A DNA stretch of 49,581 bases from Candidatus Tepidiaquacellales bacterium UBA6667 (GCA_002455255.1 DKKL01000007.1:115141-164721), one strand, 5' to 3'; counted from the first letter of the stretch, positions 35,805-45,537 are shown. Numbers and translations are program-made. The notes: generated by a model not told the origin, from the sequence alone.

Positions 35805-37058
35805 TTATCCGCATACTTTTTTAAACAATCTTAAAAAATTTCCTCCCAAAATTTTCTTTACTTCATCCTCTTTATATCCTCTTTCAAATAATCTTTTTGT
35901 AAGTATTGGGTATGTCGTTGCATCATAAAGTTCTACAGGCGGTGTAATTCCCCCGTCAAAATCAGAACCAATCCCAATATGGTCTATACCTACAAGATTT
36001 TTTATATAATCAATATGGTCTAATAATATTTCAATTGTTGTGCCGGATGTTAGATTTTTTTCCTTCAAAAATGCATCTCTTTTTTTGTTGTATAATATTA
36101 AGTCATCTCCATATTTTTCATTCAATTCATTCAGTTCTTCTGAAAACATCTGATATGCATTTTGTGTCCTGTTAAGTTTTGCATTCTTATCTAAAAATTC
36201 ATCATAAAAATTCACATGAATTACTCCACCAGTTTTTGCAATCGCCTTTATCTGTTCATCTGTTAAATTTCTGAAATGTGGATTTATTGAATATACATTT
36301 GAATGTGATGCTATTACAGGGTTTCTCGTAGTTTTCATTACATCCCAAAAGCTCGCCTCTCCTAAATGTGAAACATCAATCAGCATACCTACTTCATCCA
36401 TTCTTTTTATCACTTCCACACCAAATGCAGTTAATCCTCCTCGCTTACCTTTTTCTGTTTCATCTTTAGCTGAGATTGCTATCAAATTTGAGTTATTCCA
36501 TGTTAAACCTATATACCGGACACCTTCCTCCCAAAGCAGATTCACATTATCAACAGAATTTTCAATTGCTGTACCTCCTTCAACTCCTATTAATCCGCAT
36601 AATTTTCCTTCATTTGTAATTCTGATTATGTCTTCATAGGTTTTTGCAACTTCAAAGTCTTTGAAATATTTATCCTGATATGCATACAATCTGTTAATTT
36701 GTTTTTTCGTAAAACTTAAAGATCTTTTCACTTCTTTCATCGGTATCCATACTGCAAACACTTGTACATCTACACCGCCTTTTTTAAATTTTGGAATATC
36801 TGAATGAGTAAATCCGTTATCTACCCCTAAATCTGCACCTTTATTGTGAACCTGCCAGATGAAATCATTATGCGTATCTACTACGATAGCATCAAAATGT
36901 GTTTTTATGTAATTTTTTTCCAATGAAGTAGTTTTTAAAGTATCTCGGTTTTTGTTCAGCAATTGTGTTGTTTTCGTATTATAAACCCCTTGTGCTGATA
37001 TCAATAAACTGAATTTTAATATTAATGTAATTATTGATATATTGAAAATCGTATTCAA
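35805..37058 (-). CDS. Membrane dipeptidase, peptidase M19 family
   Basis: A 417-residue zinc dipeptidase related to renal dipeptidase. The start is TTG at 37058, since no ATG precedes the signal-like segment NTIFNISIITLILKF…SAQ. Metal and active-site motifs are VVDTHNDFIWQVH, GVEGGTAIE, MLIDVSHLGEASFWDV, PVIASHSN and the C-terminal HIGIGSDFDGGI. It hydrolyses dipeptides, in some members D-residue containing. It probably acts in the periplasm. It follows purK by six bases. Confidence 0.92.
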   Translation of the reverse strand: MNTIFNISIITLILKFSLLISAQGVYNTKTTQLLNKNRDTLKTTSLEKNYIKTHFDAIVVDTHNDFIWQVHNKGADLGVDNGFTHSDIPKFKKGGVDVQVFAVWIPMKEVKRSLSFTKKQINRLYAYQDKYFKDFEVAKTYEDIIRITNEGKLCGLIGVEGGTAIENSVDNVNLLWEEGVRYIGLTWNNSNLIAISAKDETEKGKRGGLTAFGVEVIKRMDEVGMLIDVSHLGEASFWDVMKTTRNPVIASHSNVYSINPHFRNLTDEQIKAIAKTGGVIHVNFYDEFLDKNAKLNRTQNAYQMFSEELNELNEKYGDDLILYNKKRDAFLKEKNLTSGTTIEILLDHIDYIKNLVGIDHIGIGSDFDGGITPPVELYDATTYPILTKRLFERGYKEDEVKKILGGNFLRLFKKVCG

Positions 37059-37064
37059 TTATAA

Positions 37065-38192
37065 TTAAATGGAAATTTCTGAAAGGGATTCGTTCGCAGT
37101 ATTAAGTGCAGAATTCAAATCATTATCTAAAACCGTTATATGCCCCATTTTTCTTCCTGTCTTTACTTCGTTTTTTGAATAATCATGTAAATAAACATTT
37201 TCTTTTTTTAATAACTTATCTAATCCTTTGATTTCTGCTTTACCGTTTCTCTCACCGATTATATTTATCATAACGGCTGACTTTGTATTCATAGATACAT
37301 CGCCTAAAGGTAGTCCTAATATTGCACGGTTATGATTTTCAAATTGTGATGTCTTTGATGTCTCTATTGTATAATGTCCTGTATTGTGAACTCTCGGTGC
37401 TAATTCATTCACTAATAATTCATTGTTGTTCCTAAAAAACATTTCTATACCCATTGTTCCGGTATAATCAATATCATTAACAATTTTTTCTGCAATTTTC
37501 TTTGCTGATATTTCAATCTCTTTTTCAAAAAGATCTTCGGAATATTTTACTATGTGGCAGATATGATTTTTCTGAATAGTTTCTACGAGTGGATAGATTT
37601 TAATTTCACCGCTAACGCTTCGTGTTATTTGAATTGCTATTTCCTTTTCAAAATTTATAAACTGCTCACACATCAGTTTTCCTCTTTTTGACAATTCTTC
37701 AACAGCGGTTTTTATTTCTGATTCTGATTTAATTAAAAAATTACCTTTCCCGTCATAACCCATTGTTCTCGTTTTTAAAACAACCGGGTATTCATATTTC
37801 TCTGCAAACTTTAATATATCATTTTCAGTTTCTACTTTTATATAATCCGCTACAGGTATTCCGGACTTAACAAGATTTTCTTTTTGAAAATATTTATCCT
37901 GAATTAATTTAATACAGTTGGAGGAAGGGTAAAGTTTTTTTCCGGATTTTTCTAAACTTTCAAGTATTTTATAATTAATAAATTCATTTTCAAGAGTTAT
38001 AACATCGCAATCATTTGAAAATTTTAAAACATCCTGTTCGTCATTAAAATCTCCACAGAAAACTTCATTTGTAACTTTAGATGCAGAAGAATTTATATCT
38101 CCTGTTAATACTTTAAACGTATATCCATATCTGTATGAAGATGCTATTAACATTCTTGCAAGCTGACCACCGCCTAAAATTCCAATTCTCAT
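37065..38192 (-). CDS. purK: 5-(carboxyamino)imidazole ribonucleotide synthase PurK
   Basis: A 375-residue ATP-grasp enzyme that carboxylates aminoimidazole ribonucleotide with bicarbonate in purine synthesis. It has the N-terminal IGILGGGQLARMLI, the ATP-grasp segments YPVVLKTRTMGYDGKGN and FINFEKEIAIQ, and the C-terminal NELAPRVHNTGHYTIE … SQFENHNRAILGLPLG. The partner mutase purE is not adjacent. It sits between the S41 protease and the M19 dipeptidase. Confidence 0.96.
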   Translation of the reverse strand: MRIGILGGGQLARMLIASSYRYGYTFKVLTGDINSSASKVTNEVFCGDFNDEQDVLKFSNDCDVITLENEFINYKILESLEKSGKKLYPSSNCIKLIQDKYFQKENLVKSGIPVADYIKVETENDILKFAEKYEYPVVLKTRTMGYDGKGNFLIKSESEIKTAVEELSKRGKLMCEQFINFEKEIAIQITRSVSGEIKIYPLVETIQKNHICHIVKYSEDLFEKEIEISAKKIAEKIVNDIDYTGTMGIEMFFRNNNELLVNELAPRVHNTGHYTIETSKTSQFENHNRAILGLPLGDVSMNTKSAVMINIIGERNGKAEIKGLDKLLKKENVYLHDYSKNEVKTGRKMGHITVLDNDLNSALNTANESLSEISI

Positions 38193-38200
38193 AATCTGTT

Positions 38201-39856
38201 TCAGAATGGTTTTAAATATGAATCGTATAAACTTCTGTCTGTAATAACCCTCAACGCCTCCATCAATACTACATCGGCCGGAAATCTCGCTTCTATTTGT
38301 TCTTTCTCAGATACTTGTCTTTTATTAATCTCTATTTCAATACTTTTTAAGATTTCATCTTTTGCGGAATTTAATTCACTCAATTCTTCAGCTGCTATTT
38401 GATCAGATAACTGATCAAGCAATTGGTTGTAATTATCACCAAAGTTTTTTCCTGCGGCTATATTCCTTAACTCATTTACTTTTCTGTCTGATAGTGAATT
38501 ATAATTATAACCTGTAGAATTCAAATATGATTTGAATTCATCAAACGTTCTGTCGTCTGACCTGAATAATCCGTTTACCGGATTTGTCATAAGATAATTG
38601 TTCGCAAATCTGAATATCAGATCTTTATTTATCAAATCTTTATGAATATCACTTTCTATTGTCACACCAAACTTTATATCCGGCGAAATTCCTCCGAATG
38701 CTGAAACCTTTCTTCCGTTCAATGTTTTAAAATCTGTAATTGAAAATAAATCTTTATTTAAAAATACACCGCTTTTGTTTTCTTTGAAATAATTTTTTTC
38801 CTGTATCCATCTTCCCGATGGTGTGAAGTATCTCGAAAGTGTTATCTTTAGTTGTGATTCAGGATTTAAATCTTTAAACTGCTGAACTAATCCTTTTCCA
38901 AATGATGTATTCCCTATTATTACGCCTCTGTCTAAATCTTGAATTGCACCTGCTACAATTTCTGAAGCGGATGCGGTATTACTGTCAATTAAAACTGCAA
39001 GTGGTATGTTTTTAGGAAGTAATGGTTCTTTATTAGAAAAATATTTTTTTTCTGTATTTATGTTTCTTCCCTTAATTATAACAAGTAATGAATTTTTATC
39101 TACTAAATTATTTAAAATTCCTACTGCTGCATCTAAAAGTCCTCCGCCGTTTCCTCTTAAATCAAGTATTAACCCGTTTAAAGGTCCTGATGCAAGAAGT
39201 GTTTTCAAAGAATTTTCAAATTCAGTGTCTGAATTTTGAGTAAATCTTTCTAACTTTATATACCCTATTCCTTTATTCTTATCATCTATATAACCTGTGT
39301 ATGAAATATTTTTTAATATTATTTCTTCTCGGGTTAAATCAAAATCTATCGTTTCCTCATCTCTTAATATTTTAAATCTAATTTGTGAACCTACCGCACC
39401 TCTTACTTTCCTTCTTAACTCTTCTATTTTCAAATTTGTAACCGGTGTCCCGTCAAGTTCTATAATCTGATCTCCCCTTCTCAATCCTTTTCTTTGTGCC
39501 TCATAGCCATTCATAATTTCCGTTATCGTTACAATACTGTCTCTGAAGCCGACTGTTATGCCTACTCCTCCATATTTTCCTAAAGTTATCAAATCTATCT
39601 GATCTCTGCTGTTCTCATCAAAATATGATGTATAAGGATCTAATGTATTTAACATCCCGTCAATTCCGGCTTTAACAAATTTATCCGCATCTATTTCATC
39701 CACATAGTTTAAAGTAACTTCTCTGTAAACCTTACCGATAACATCAAGGTTTTTATTAATTTTATCATATATGTCATCTTCTCCTTTAAAAACTGAACCT
39801 GTAAATACAAGGAATAATACACATAGGGAAATAATTTTTAAATTTTTTAGTTTCAT
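38201..39856 (-). CDS. S41-family C-terminal processing protease (CtpA/Tsp type)
   Basis: A 551-residue envelope protease with an N-terminal signal or anchor (LKNLKIISLCVLFLVFTGSV), a substrate-recognising PDZ domain at about 85-175 (GVGITVGFRDSIVTITEIM … RGDQIIELDGTPV) and a tail-specific protease domain. The catalytic Ser296 (NTASASEI) and Lys321 (SFGKGLVQQ) are 25 residues apart, as in Tsp, with Asp307 between. Such proteases trim or degrade exported proteins from their C-termini. The start overlaps the tmk stop by ATGA. Confidence 0.95.
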   Translation of the reverse strand: MKLKNLKIISLCVLFLVFTGSVFKGEDDIYDKINKNLDVIGKVYREVTLNYVDEIDADKFVKAGIDGMLNTLDPYTSYFDENSRDQIDLITLGKYGGVGITVGFRDSIVTITEIMNGYEAQRKGLRRGDQIIELDGTPVTNLKIEELRRKVRGAVGSQIRFKILRDEETIDFDLTREEIILKNISYTGYIDDKNKGIGYIKLERFTQNSDTEFENSLKTLLASGPLNGLILDLRGNGGGLLDAAVGILNNLVDKNSLLVIIKGRNINTEKKYFSNKEPLLPKNIPLAVLIDSNTASASEIVAGAIQDLDRGVIIGNTSFGKGLVQQFKDLNPESQLKITLSRYFTPSGRWIQEKNYFKENKSGVFLNKDLFSITDFKTLNGRKVSAFGGISPDIKFGVTIESDIHKDLINKDLIFRFANNYLMTNPVNGLFRSDDRTFDEFKSYLNSTGYNYNSLSDRKVNELRNIAAGKNFGDNYNQLLDQLSDQIAAEELSELNSAKDEILKSIEIEINKRQVSEKEQIEARFPADVVLMEALRVITDRSLYDSYLKPF

Positions 39857-40455
39857 ATATTTAAATCTTTCAAAATTTTTATAAAAATTTCTTCTTTGGG
39901 TTGCATTGCATCTAATATTCTGAATCTCTTCCTGTTCTGTTTTGCTATTGTTAAATATCCTTTTGCTACTTTATTATAATAATCTGATTTCCGTTTCTCA
40001 ATTCTGTCTTCGGTGCCTGTCTTAGTTTTCCGTTTCAATGTATCTTTATATGATATGTCTAATAGAAATGTCCGATCCGGTATTAATCCTGAAGATGCTA
40101 TTTTATTAACTAAACTTAACGAATTTAGTTCAATTTTCCCCCCATATCCCTGATATGCGGTTGATGAATCATAATACCTGTCACAAATAACAATATATTT
40201 CTTCTTTAAATATGGAATTATAATCTCATTTGTAAGCTGATTTCTCGATGCTGAAAATAATAAAAACTCAGATACATTTGTCATATTATCGTTTTTTTTG
40301 TCAAGAAGTAATTCACGTATTTTTTCTGAAAGTTTTGTTCCGCCCGGCTCTCTCACGAAAATTACTTTCTTTTTTTTTCTTTTTAAATAATTATATAATT
40401 GTTTCGCTTGAGTTGATTTTCCTGAAAAATCAATACCTTCAAAAGTTATAAACAT
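39853..40455 (-). CDS. tmk: Thymidylate kinase
   Basis: A 200-residue kinase that phosphorylates dTMP to dTDP. It has the P-loop FEGIDFSGKST (residues 5-15; Phe10 where Gly is usual in GxDGxGKS), the nucleotide-binding VREPGGTKLSEKIRELLL, DRYYDSSTAYQGYG and the DRTFLLDI strand. Length is standard. It heads a minus-strand run into the S41 protease and purK, divergent from the YdcF-type gene across about 160 bases. Confidence 0.95.
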   Translation of the reverse strand: MFITFEGIDFSGKSTQAKQLYNYLKRKKKKVIFVREPGGTKLSEKIRELLLDKKNDNMTNVSEFLLFSASRNQLTNEIIIPYLKKKYIVICDRYYDSSTAYQGYGGKIELNSLSLVNKIASSGLIPDRTFLLDISYKDTLKRKTKTGTEDRIEKRKSDYYNKVAKGYLTIAKQNRKRFRILDAMQPKEEIFIKILKDLNI

Positions 40456-40614
40456 TTGAAAAATTAAAAGTTATCCTGTAAAAGTGGAAAGAGTAAAATC
40501 CGCAAAATAATATTTAATAAGTAGTCAAATTTTAATTTTTTAAACTTACTTTTTTAATATTTTCTTAAAATTAAAATTTAGATATTGAATTCTAACTAAA
40601 ATATCTGAGAACTC

Positions 40615-41586
40615 ATTAAAAGTCTAATTTTAATATGCATTTTTTTTGTCGAAGGGTTAACTGCTTTTATTCTTACTAACCTTAGATATACCAATCAAGG
40701 TTTAACTCTCGGTGAGTTTGATTACTCTAAATCTGGAAATATCATTACCATTCTTTTATTCGGAATTATTTTTGTTCTCATTTTTTTAAACTTATTCAAC
40801 TCATCCAAACTGTCTTTAATTTCTTTATTTATAATTCTTTTATGTGGAATTGGCGGACTGTTAACTCTTCTTTTTTTTAACTTATTACAGTTCAAAGATG
40901 AAAAAGTTTTCTATGTAATCATTTTTTCAATTATTAATGTTTTCATTTTTATTGGTCTGTTTCAGTTATATTTATCTAAATCCGGAAGATTAAGGATTAT
41001 AAATAATTTGATTTATACAGTGTTAATCTTTCTTATCTGCTCTTCTGCACTCTTTGTTAGTGTCTATCTGTATCAAGATGATTATAAATTAATTAGTGAA
41101 CAAAATACATCTTCAGATGCAGGTATAATTTTTGGTGCTGCTGTTTGGGGCGGTAACAGACCTTCGCCGGTTTTAAGGGAAAGGATAAATAAAGGATATG
41201 AAATGTGGCAGAAAAAATATGTTAAAAGACTTGTTCTCACTGGTGGAGGTTCACCAAATGAAATGACCGAAGCTGATGTTGCTAAAAATGAATTGATAAA
41301 ATATGGAATGAAAGATAATAGTTTAATAATTGAAAATACTTCTAATTCAACTATTGAACAGATTTTTTTTCTCCGTGATAAATTATACCGAAGGCAAAAC
41401 TGGGAAAATGTAATTCTTATTTCTGATAATTTTCATTTGCTGAGAGTAAAAGAAATTGCTGATTTTAATGGAATAAATAATCTTACTATCTCTACTGATA
41501 CTCCTCTTTCTGCTGAAGGTAAACTGGTTTATTGTATTAAAGAGGTTTTTGCAATTTTAAGTTTTTGGATGTTTGGTATTGGTTAA
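40615..41586 (+). CDS. YdcF/ElyC/SanA-family membrane protein (DUF218), non-standard start
   Basis: The DUF218 domain occupies the C-terminal half: AGIIFGAAVWGGNRPSPVL, then RLVLTGGGSPNEMTEAD, then NTIEQ-like NTSNSTIEQIFFL and VILISDNFHLLR. The first ATG/GTG/TTG in frame is TTG at 41008, but the frame is open back to 40609 and encodes four further hydrophobic helices (for example SLILICIFFVEGLTAFIL, IITILLFGIIFVLIFLNLF). I place the start at ATT 40615, giving 323 residues, with low certainty. One fewer T in the T8 run at 40640-40647 would instead put ATG 40635 in frame. Relatives handle envelope lipids or peptidoglycan precursors; the substrate is unknown. Confidence 0.7.
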   Translation: MKSLILICIFFVEGLTAFILTNLRYTNQGLTLGEFDYSKSGNIITILLFGIIFVLIFLNLFNSSKLSLISLFIILLCGIGGLLTLLFFNLLQFKDEKVFYVIIFSIINVFIFIGLFQLYLSKSGRLRIINNLIYTVLIFLICSSALFVSVYLYQDDYKLISEQNTSSDAGIIFGAAVWGGNRPSPVLRERINKGYEMWQKKYVKRLVLTGGGSPNEMTEADVAKNELIKYGMKDNSLIIENTSNSTIEQIFFLRDKLYRRQNWENVILISDNFHLLRVKEIADFNGINNLTISTDTPLSAEGKLVYCIKEVFAILSFWMFGIG

Positions 41587-41635
41587 TTTATATTGAATTT
41601 AATTAGTGCTTATTTATTGGTATTTTTAAAAATAT

Positions 41636-42145
41636 ATGGCAAAACAAGAGATTAAACAGGAAAAAGTAACAGAAAAACAACCGGTAATTAAACGCCGTGA
41701 CCTCAGGGTTAAAATTTTGCAAATTCTTTATGCTTATGAAATGTCCGGTGACCCCATAAATAAAATTAAAAAAGATATTGTCGGTTCCGAACTTGATTCT
41801 GAAAATAATTTATTCTTCGATACTTTAATTTCAAATATTATCAACAATGGGAAATCCCTTGATGATATCATATCAGCTAAATGTGATAATTGGGAACTTG
41901 AAAGAATTTCTGTAATTGATAAATTAGTTTTGAAAATCGGAATGGCTGAAATTTTGTATATGCCTGAGATTCCTCCTAAAGTTTCTATTAATGAAGCAAT
42001 TGATATTGCAAAAGAATATTGCACTCGCAACAGTGGAAAATTTGTTAATGGAATTTTAGATTCATTTCTTAATGATCTTAAAAACGAAGGTACTCTGAAT
42101 AAAAGCGGAAAAGGTTTAGTGGATTTGAAAAAAAGTAAAAGATGA
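41636..42145 (+). CDS. nusB: Transcription antitermination factor NusB
   Basis: A 169-residue all-helical RNA-binding protein that with NusE (S10) acts on boxA in rRNA antitermination. Features are RRDLRVKILQILYAYEMSG, the helix ISVIDKLVLKIGMAEILYMP and PPKVSINEAIDIAKEYCTRNSGKFVNGILD, all family signatures. It has a charged N-terminal extension (AKQEIKQEKVTEKQPV) before the core. The stop overlaps the transporter start by ATGA. Confidence 0.95.
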   Translation: MAKQEIKQEKVTEKQPVIKRRDLRVKILQILYAYEMSGDPINKIKKDIVGSELDSENNLFFDTLISNIINNGKSLDDIISAKCDNWELERISVIDKLVLKIGMAEILYMPEIPPKVSINEAIDIAKEYCTRNSGKFVNGILDSFLNDLKNEGTLNKSGKGLVDLKKSKR

Positions 42146-43386
42146 AAATTAAAAATAAAAGAGATGTTTTCGTTTGGAGCTTATTCGACTTTGCCAACAG
42201 TACCTACGCTACCATAATTGTCGCTTTTGTTTTTGCCGTCTTCTTTAAAAATGTTATCAGTGAAGAAAAACCTATTGGCGATTTTTACTGGTCTTTGGGG
42301 ATTAATATTTCAATGATTATTTCCGCCGTGTTAAATCCTGTCTGCGGTGCAATTGCTGACCTCACTTCAAATAAAAAAAAGTTTTTAATTTTTTTTACAA
42401 TTCTTTGTGCAGTTCCAACTTCTTTAATGTTTTTTACAGGAACCGGTACTGTTGTTTTCGCTTTAATCCTTTTTATCTTTTCCAATATCGGTTTCCAAAC
42501 CGGGATGACCTTTTACGATGCATTCATTCCTGAAATTGGAAGTCCTGAAGAGTATAATAAAATTTCTGGTATCGGATATGCAGTAGGTTATGTTGGTTCT
42601 CTTATTTCTGTTTTTCTTGTCTTTCCTTTGAAAGATAATCCTAATTTATTATTTCTGATTACAGGATTTCTCGTTATACTGTTTTCACTGCCTCTGTTTC
42701 TTGGGTTGAAAGAAAAGAAAACCCGGATTATTGATGAAAAAATTAACTATATAAAATATGGTTTCACTAAAGTAAAAAATTCACTGAAAAACATTGGAAA
42801 AACTCCTGATTTAAAAAACTTTTTAATCTCGTTTTTCTTTTATATAGATTCCATTAATACTATAATTTTCTTTTCCGGTATCTTTGCCAGCACTACTCTT
42901 GGTTTTTCCATCACTCAGCTTGCAATATTTTTTATTCTCGTTCAGATAACCGCTCTCTTTGGTTCTTTATTGTTTTCTAAACTCGGTGATAAATTAGGTT
43001 TATTAAAATCATTAAATATAAATTTGTTTTTCTGGGTATTAATTATATTATCCATTTTCTTCTTTGTTGATAAAAACTCTTATATCTCAATTGCAGGGAC
43101 TGAGATTCATCTCTTTTACATTGTTGGAAGTTTTGCCGGATTCTTTTTGGGTTCAACTCAAAGTCTTTCAAGAGCTTTAATGAGTAAACTCTTACCTTTG
43201 GAAAATAAAGCGGAGTTTTTTGGATTTTATGCATTAATGGATAAAACCTCCACTCTGCTGGGTCCGATTCTGTTCGGAACTGTTTCTTACTTTTCCGGTG
43301 GAAACCAGAAACTTGCAGTTTTAACTGTAGGAATGCTTTTTATTTTAGGGTTTATATTTTTAAATAAAGTTAAGGGTGTAAGATAA
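42142..43386 (+). CDS. UMF1-type MFS transporter
   Basis: A 414-residue integral membrane protein with about 12 hydrophobic helices. The N-terminus DVFVWSLFDFANSTYATIIV is characteristic of the UMF1/Atg22-like branch of the major facilitator superfamily. Further MFS marks are SNKKKFLIFFT between early helices and the C-terminal GSTQSLSRALMSKLLP. The substrate is unknown in this branch. Its start overlaps nusB by four bases and it precedes the unknown gene by one base, so it is part of the nusB-obgE-surE run. Confidence 0.9.
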   Translation: MKIKNKRDVFVWSLFDFANSTYATIIVAFVFAVFFKNVISEEKPIGDFYWSLGINISMIISAVLNPVCGAIADLTSNKKKFLIFFTILCAVPTSLMFFTGTGTVVFALILFIFSNIGFQTGMTFYDAFIPEIGSPEEYNKISGIGYAVGYVGSLISVFLVFPLKDNPNLLFLITGFLVILFSLPLFLGLKEKKTRIIDEKINYIKYGFTKVKNSLKNIGKTPDLKNFLISFFFYIDSINTIIFFSGIFASTTLGFSITQLAIFFILVQITALFGSLLFSKLGDKLGLLKSLNINLFFWVLIILSIFFFVDKNSYISIAGTEIHLFYIVGSFAGFFLGSTQSLSRALMSKLLPLENKAEFFGFYALMDKTSTLLGPILFGTVSYFSGGNQKLAVLTVGMLFILGFIFLNKVKGVR

Positions 43387-43387
43387 T

Positions 43388-44530
43388 ATGCTTCAAAATT
43401 ATTTGGCTTTTCATATCACGTCTGAATCAGATAAAATTAAAAATTTTATAATTAATGATATTGACGATCTTAATAAATCTTCTCTTTCTAAATATATTAA
43501 AGATTATGTGAAATATAAAATTAATGACGATGAATATTCTTTTGACGAATTACATCTAATGATTGAAGATGCTGTAAAACTGAAATTTAATTACACTATC
43601 AGACCTTGCTGGACAATTAAAAGATTTATCTTTGGGGATAAAGAATCCGTTCCCTCCCATTTGATAATCTCAAGATTAAAACTTTTTCAATATTATAAAT
43701 ATTATCCCGATACAATTGAACAATACATTACTGATAATAACCAGTTAATCGTTATGTCTTCTCACATTGAAGACCTTTTACATCAGATTAATACTGTATT
43801 GCTCGAAAAACTTGAGATAAAAATTACAACTGAAAAAGTAAAGAATTTTTTTATTCAGATTTTCAAATTAAAATATTCTGATGAACAACAGATAAATCTC
43901 GAAGCATCTGTAGATTTTTCTCTGGTAACAAATTTTTTAAATGATAAAGGTTTTAATAAATATGTTGAGAAACTGCTTGAATATGAAAACGATTTTGATA
44001 ACTCTGAAATTTCATTAAAAGATATTATAAAAGTTTTCACTGATAGATTTAATTCTGTTGATGTTGTTACAATTGATGTTGAAAATGAAAAAACTGAATT
44101 GCCAGTAATAACCGAAAAGGAAATTATCTCTGTTGATTTTGATTCCGACATAAAAAATTTTGATGATCATAAAAGAGATATTACCGGTCAGGTCAATGAT
44201 AACTCTGAAATCGAAATTGAAAAAATTGATATTTCTTTACCTGTCGAAGTTGTAAACGAAAGTTCTCTTGAAGAAGAACGTAAAAGAGTGAAGAGGTTAT
44301 TCAAAAGGGATGAAATTGACGCGATTAGAAAAAAAATTTTTAAAAATAATAAGCAGGAAATGTTTGATACTTTTGATGAATTGGAAAAAATTCCCGATTG
44401 GATCTCCGCAACTAAGTCTTTGAAGTCTTTGTTTTTAAAAAACAATGTTGATATGTATGATTTAAAAGTTATTTTATTCGTAGATATACTAAATGAATAT
44501 TTCAGAAATAAGGAGAATATAAAAATTTAA
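43388..44530 (+). CDS. Unknown cytoplasmic protein in obgE operon
   Basis: A 380-residue soluble protein with no signal peptide or transmembrane segment and no family I recognise. Residues 1-215 are predicted helical (DELHLMIEDAVKLKFNYTIR, HIEDLLHQINTVLLEK). A conserved-looking aromatic/basic patch is RPCWTIKRFIFGDKE. Residues ~240-300 are an acidic, low-complexity linker. The C-terminal ~80 residues form a basic then helical domain (EERKRVKRLFKRDEIDAIRKK … EYFRNKENIKI). The stop overlaps obgE's ATG (TAATG), so translation is coupled; a link to ribosome or GTPase function is inference. Confidence 0.75.
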   Translation: MLQNYLAFHITSESDKIKNFIINDIDDLNKSSLSKYIKDYVKYKINDDEYSFDELHLMIEDAVKLKFNYTIRPCWTIKRFIFGDKESVPSHLIISRLKLFQYYKYYPDTIEQYITDNNQLIVMSSHIEDLLHQINTVLLEKLEIKITTEKVKNFFIQIFKLKYSDEQQINLEASVDFSLVTNFLNDKGFNKYVEKLLEYENDFDNSEISLKDIIKVFTDRFNSVDVVTIDVENEKTELPVITEKEIISVDFDSDIKNFDDHKRDITGQVNDNSEIEIEKIDISLPVEVVNESSLEEERKRVKRLFKRDEIDAIRKKIFKNNKQEMFDTFDELEKIPDWISATKSLKSLFLKNNVDMYDLKVILFVDILNEYFRNKENIKI

Positions 44531-45537
44531 TGTTTATAGATTATGTAAAAATCAAAATCAAATCCGGTGACGGCGGAAATGGTTGCGTTAGTTTCAGACG
44601 TGAAAAATTCGTTCCGCGTGGCGGTCCGAACGGTGGCGACGGTGGGAAAGGTGGTGATGTTATCTTCAAAGGAAATTCAAACCTTAATACTTTAATTGAT
44701 TTAAGATATAACCGACTGTATAAAGGCGGTCGTGGAACGCATGGACAAGGTGGTGATAAAACCGGTAAGTATGGTAAAGATATTATTATAAATGTACCGG
44801 TAGGAAGTGTTATAAAAGATTTTGAAACAAATGAGATTCTCGGTGAAGTTTTGAAAGATGAAGAAGAAGTTATCATCTTAAAAGGGGGAAGAGGTGGTCT
44901 TGGAAATACTCACTTTAAAACCTCTACTCACCAATCACCACGATATGCTCAGACCGGTGAAAAAGGAATTGAAAAAGATGTTGTGATTGAACTGAAGTTA
45001 ATTGCTGATGTTGGCCTCGTCGGATTTCCAAATGCAGGTAAATCTACTTTAATTTCTAAAATATCAGCCGCGAAACCAAAAATAGCCGATTACCCTTTCA
45101 CCACACTTACACCAAATCTTGGAATTGTTAAATACAGAGAATATGATTCTTTTGTTGTTGCTGATATTCCGGGAATTATTGAAGGTGCTTCAGACGGTAA
45201 AGGTTTAGGACTAAAGTTTCTAAGACATATAGAAAGAACTTCAATTTTGCTTTTTATGATTGATGCTGTAAATGTAGATTTTGAAGAAAGTGATTTATTA
45301 TCTGAGTATAAAGTGTTAAAAAATGAACTTAAAAATTTTAATAAAAATCTGTTAGATAAACCTGCAATTATTTGTTTTACTAAATGTGACGCAATATCGT
45401 ACGATACAAAATTAAGAATTAAAAAATTAAAAACTAAAATAGAGAAAATAATGATTTCATCCGTTACCGGTGAAAATCTTGATTTGTTAAAAGATTTGCT
45501 TTGGAAAAAACTCGAAGAATTAAAAAATGAAGAATAA
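44530..45537 (+). CDS. obgE: Obg-family GTPase ObgE
   Basis: A 335-residue GTPase involved in 50S ribosome assembly and stress control. The N-terminal Obg domain has the glycine-rich loops GDGGNGCVSFRREKF and GGPNGGDGGKGGDV. The G domain has the P-loop GFPNAGKST (from Gly165), the switch region YPFTTLTPNLG, DIPGIIEGA and the specificity motif FTKCD. It lacks the extra C-terminal OCT domain, giving a short-form Obg. The start shares one base with the upstream stop, and surE overlaps its end by 11 bases. Confidence 0.97.
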   Translation: MFIDYVKIKIKSGDGGNGCVSFRREKFVPRGGPNGGDGGKGGDVIFKGNSNLNTLIDLRYNRLYKGGRGTHGQGGDKTGKYGKDIIINVPVGSVIKDFETNEILGEVLKDEEEVIILKGGRGGLGNTHFKTSTHQSPRYAQTGEKGIEKDVVIELKLIADVGLVGFPNAGKSTLISKISAAKPKIADYPFTTLTPNLGIVKYREYDSFVVADIPGIIEGASDGKGLGLKFLRHIERTSILLFMIDAVNVDFEESDLLSEYKVLKNELKNFNKNLLDKPAIICFTKCDAISYDTKLRIKKLKTKIEKIMISSVTGENLDLLKDLLWKKLEELKNEE

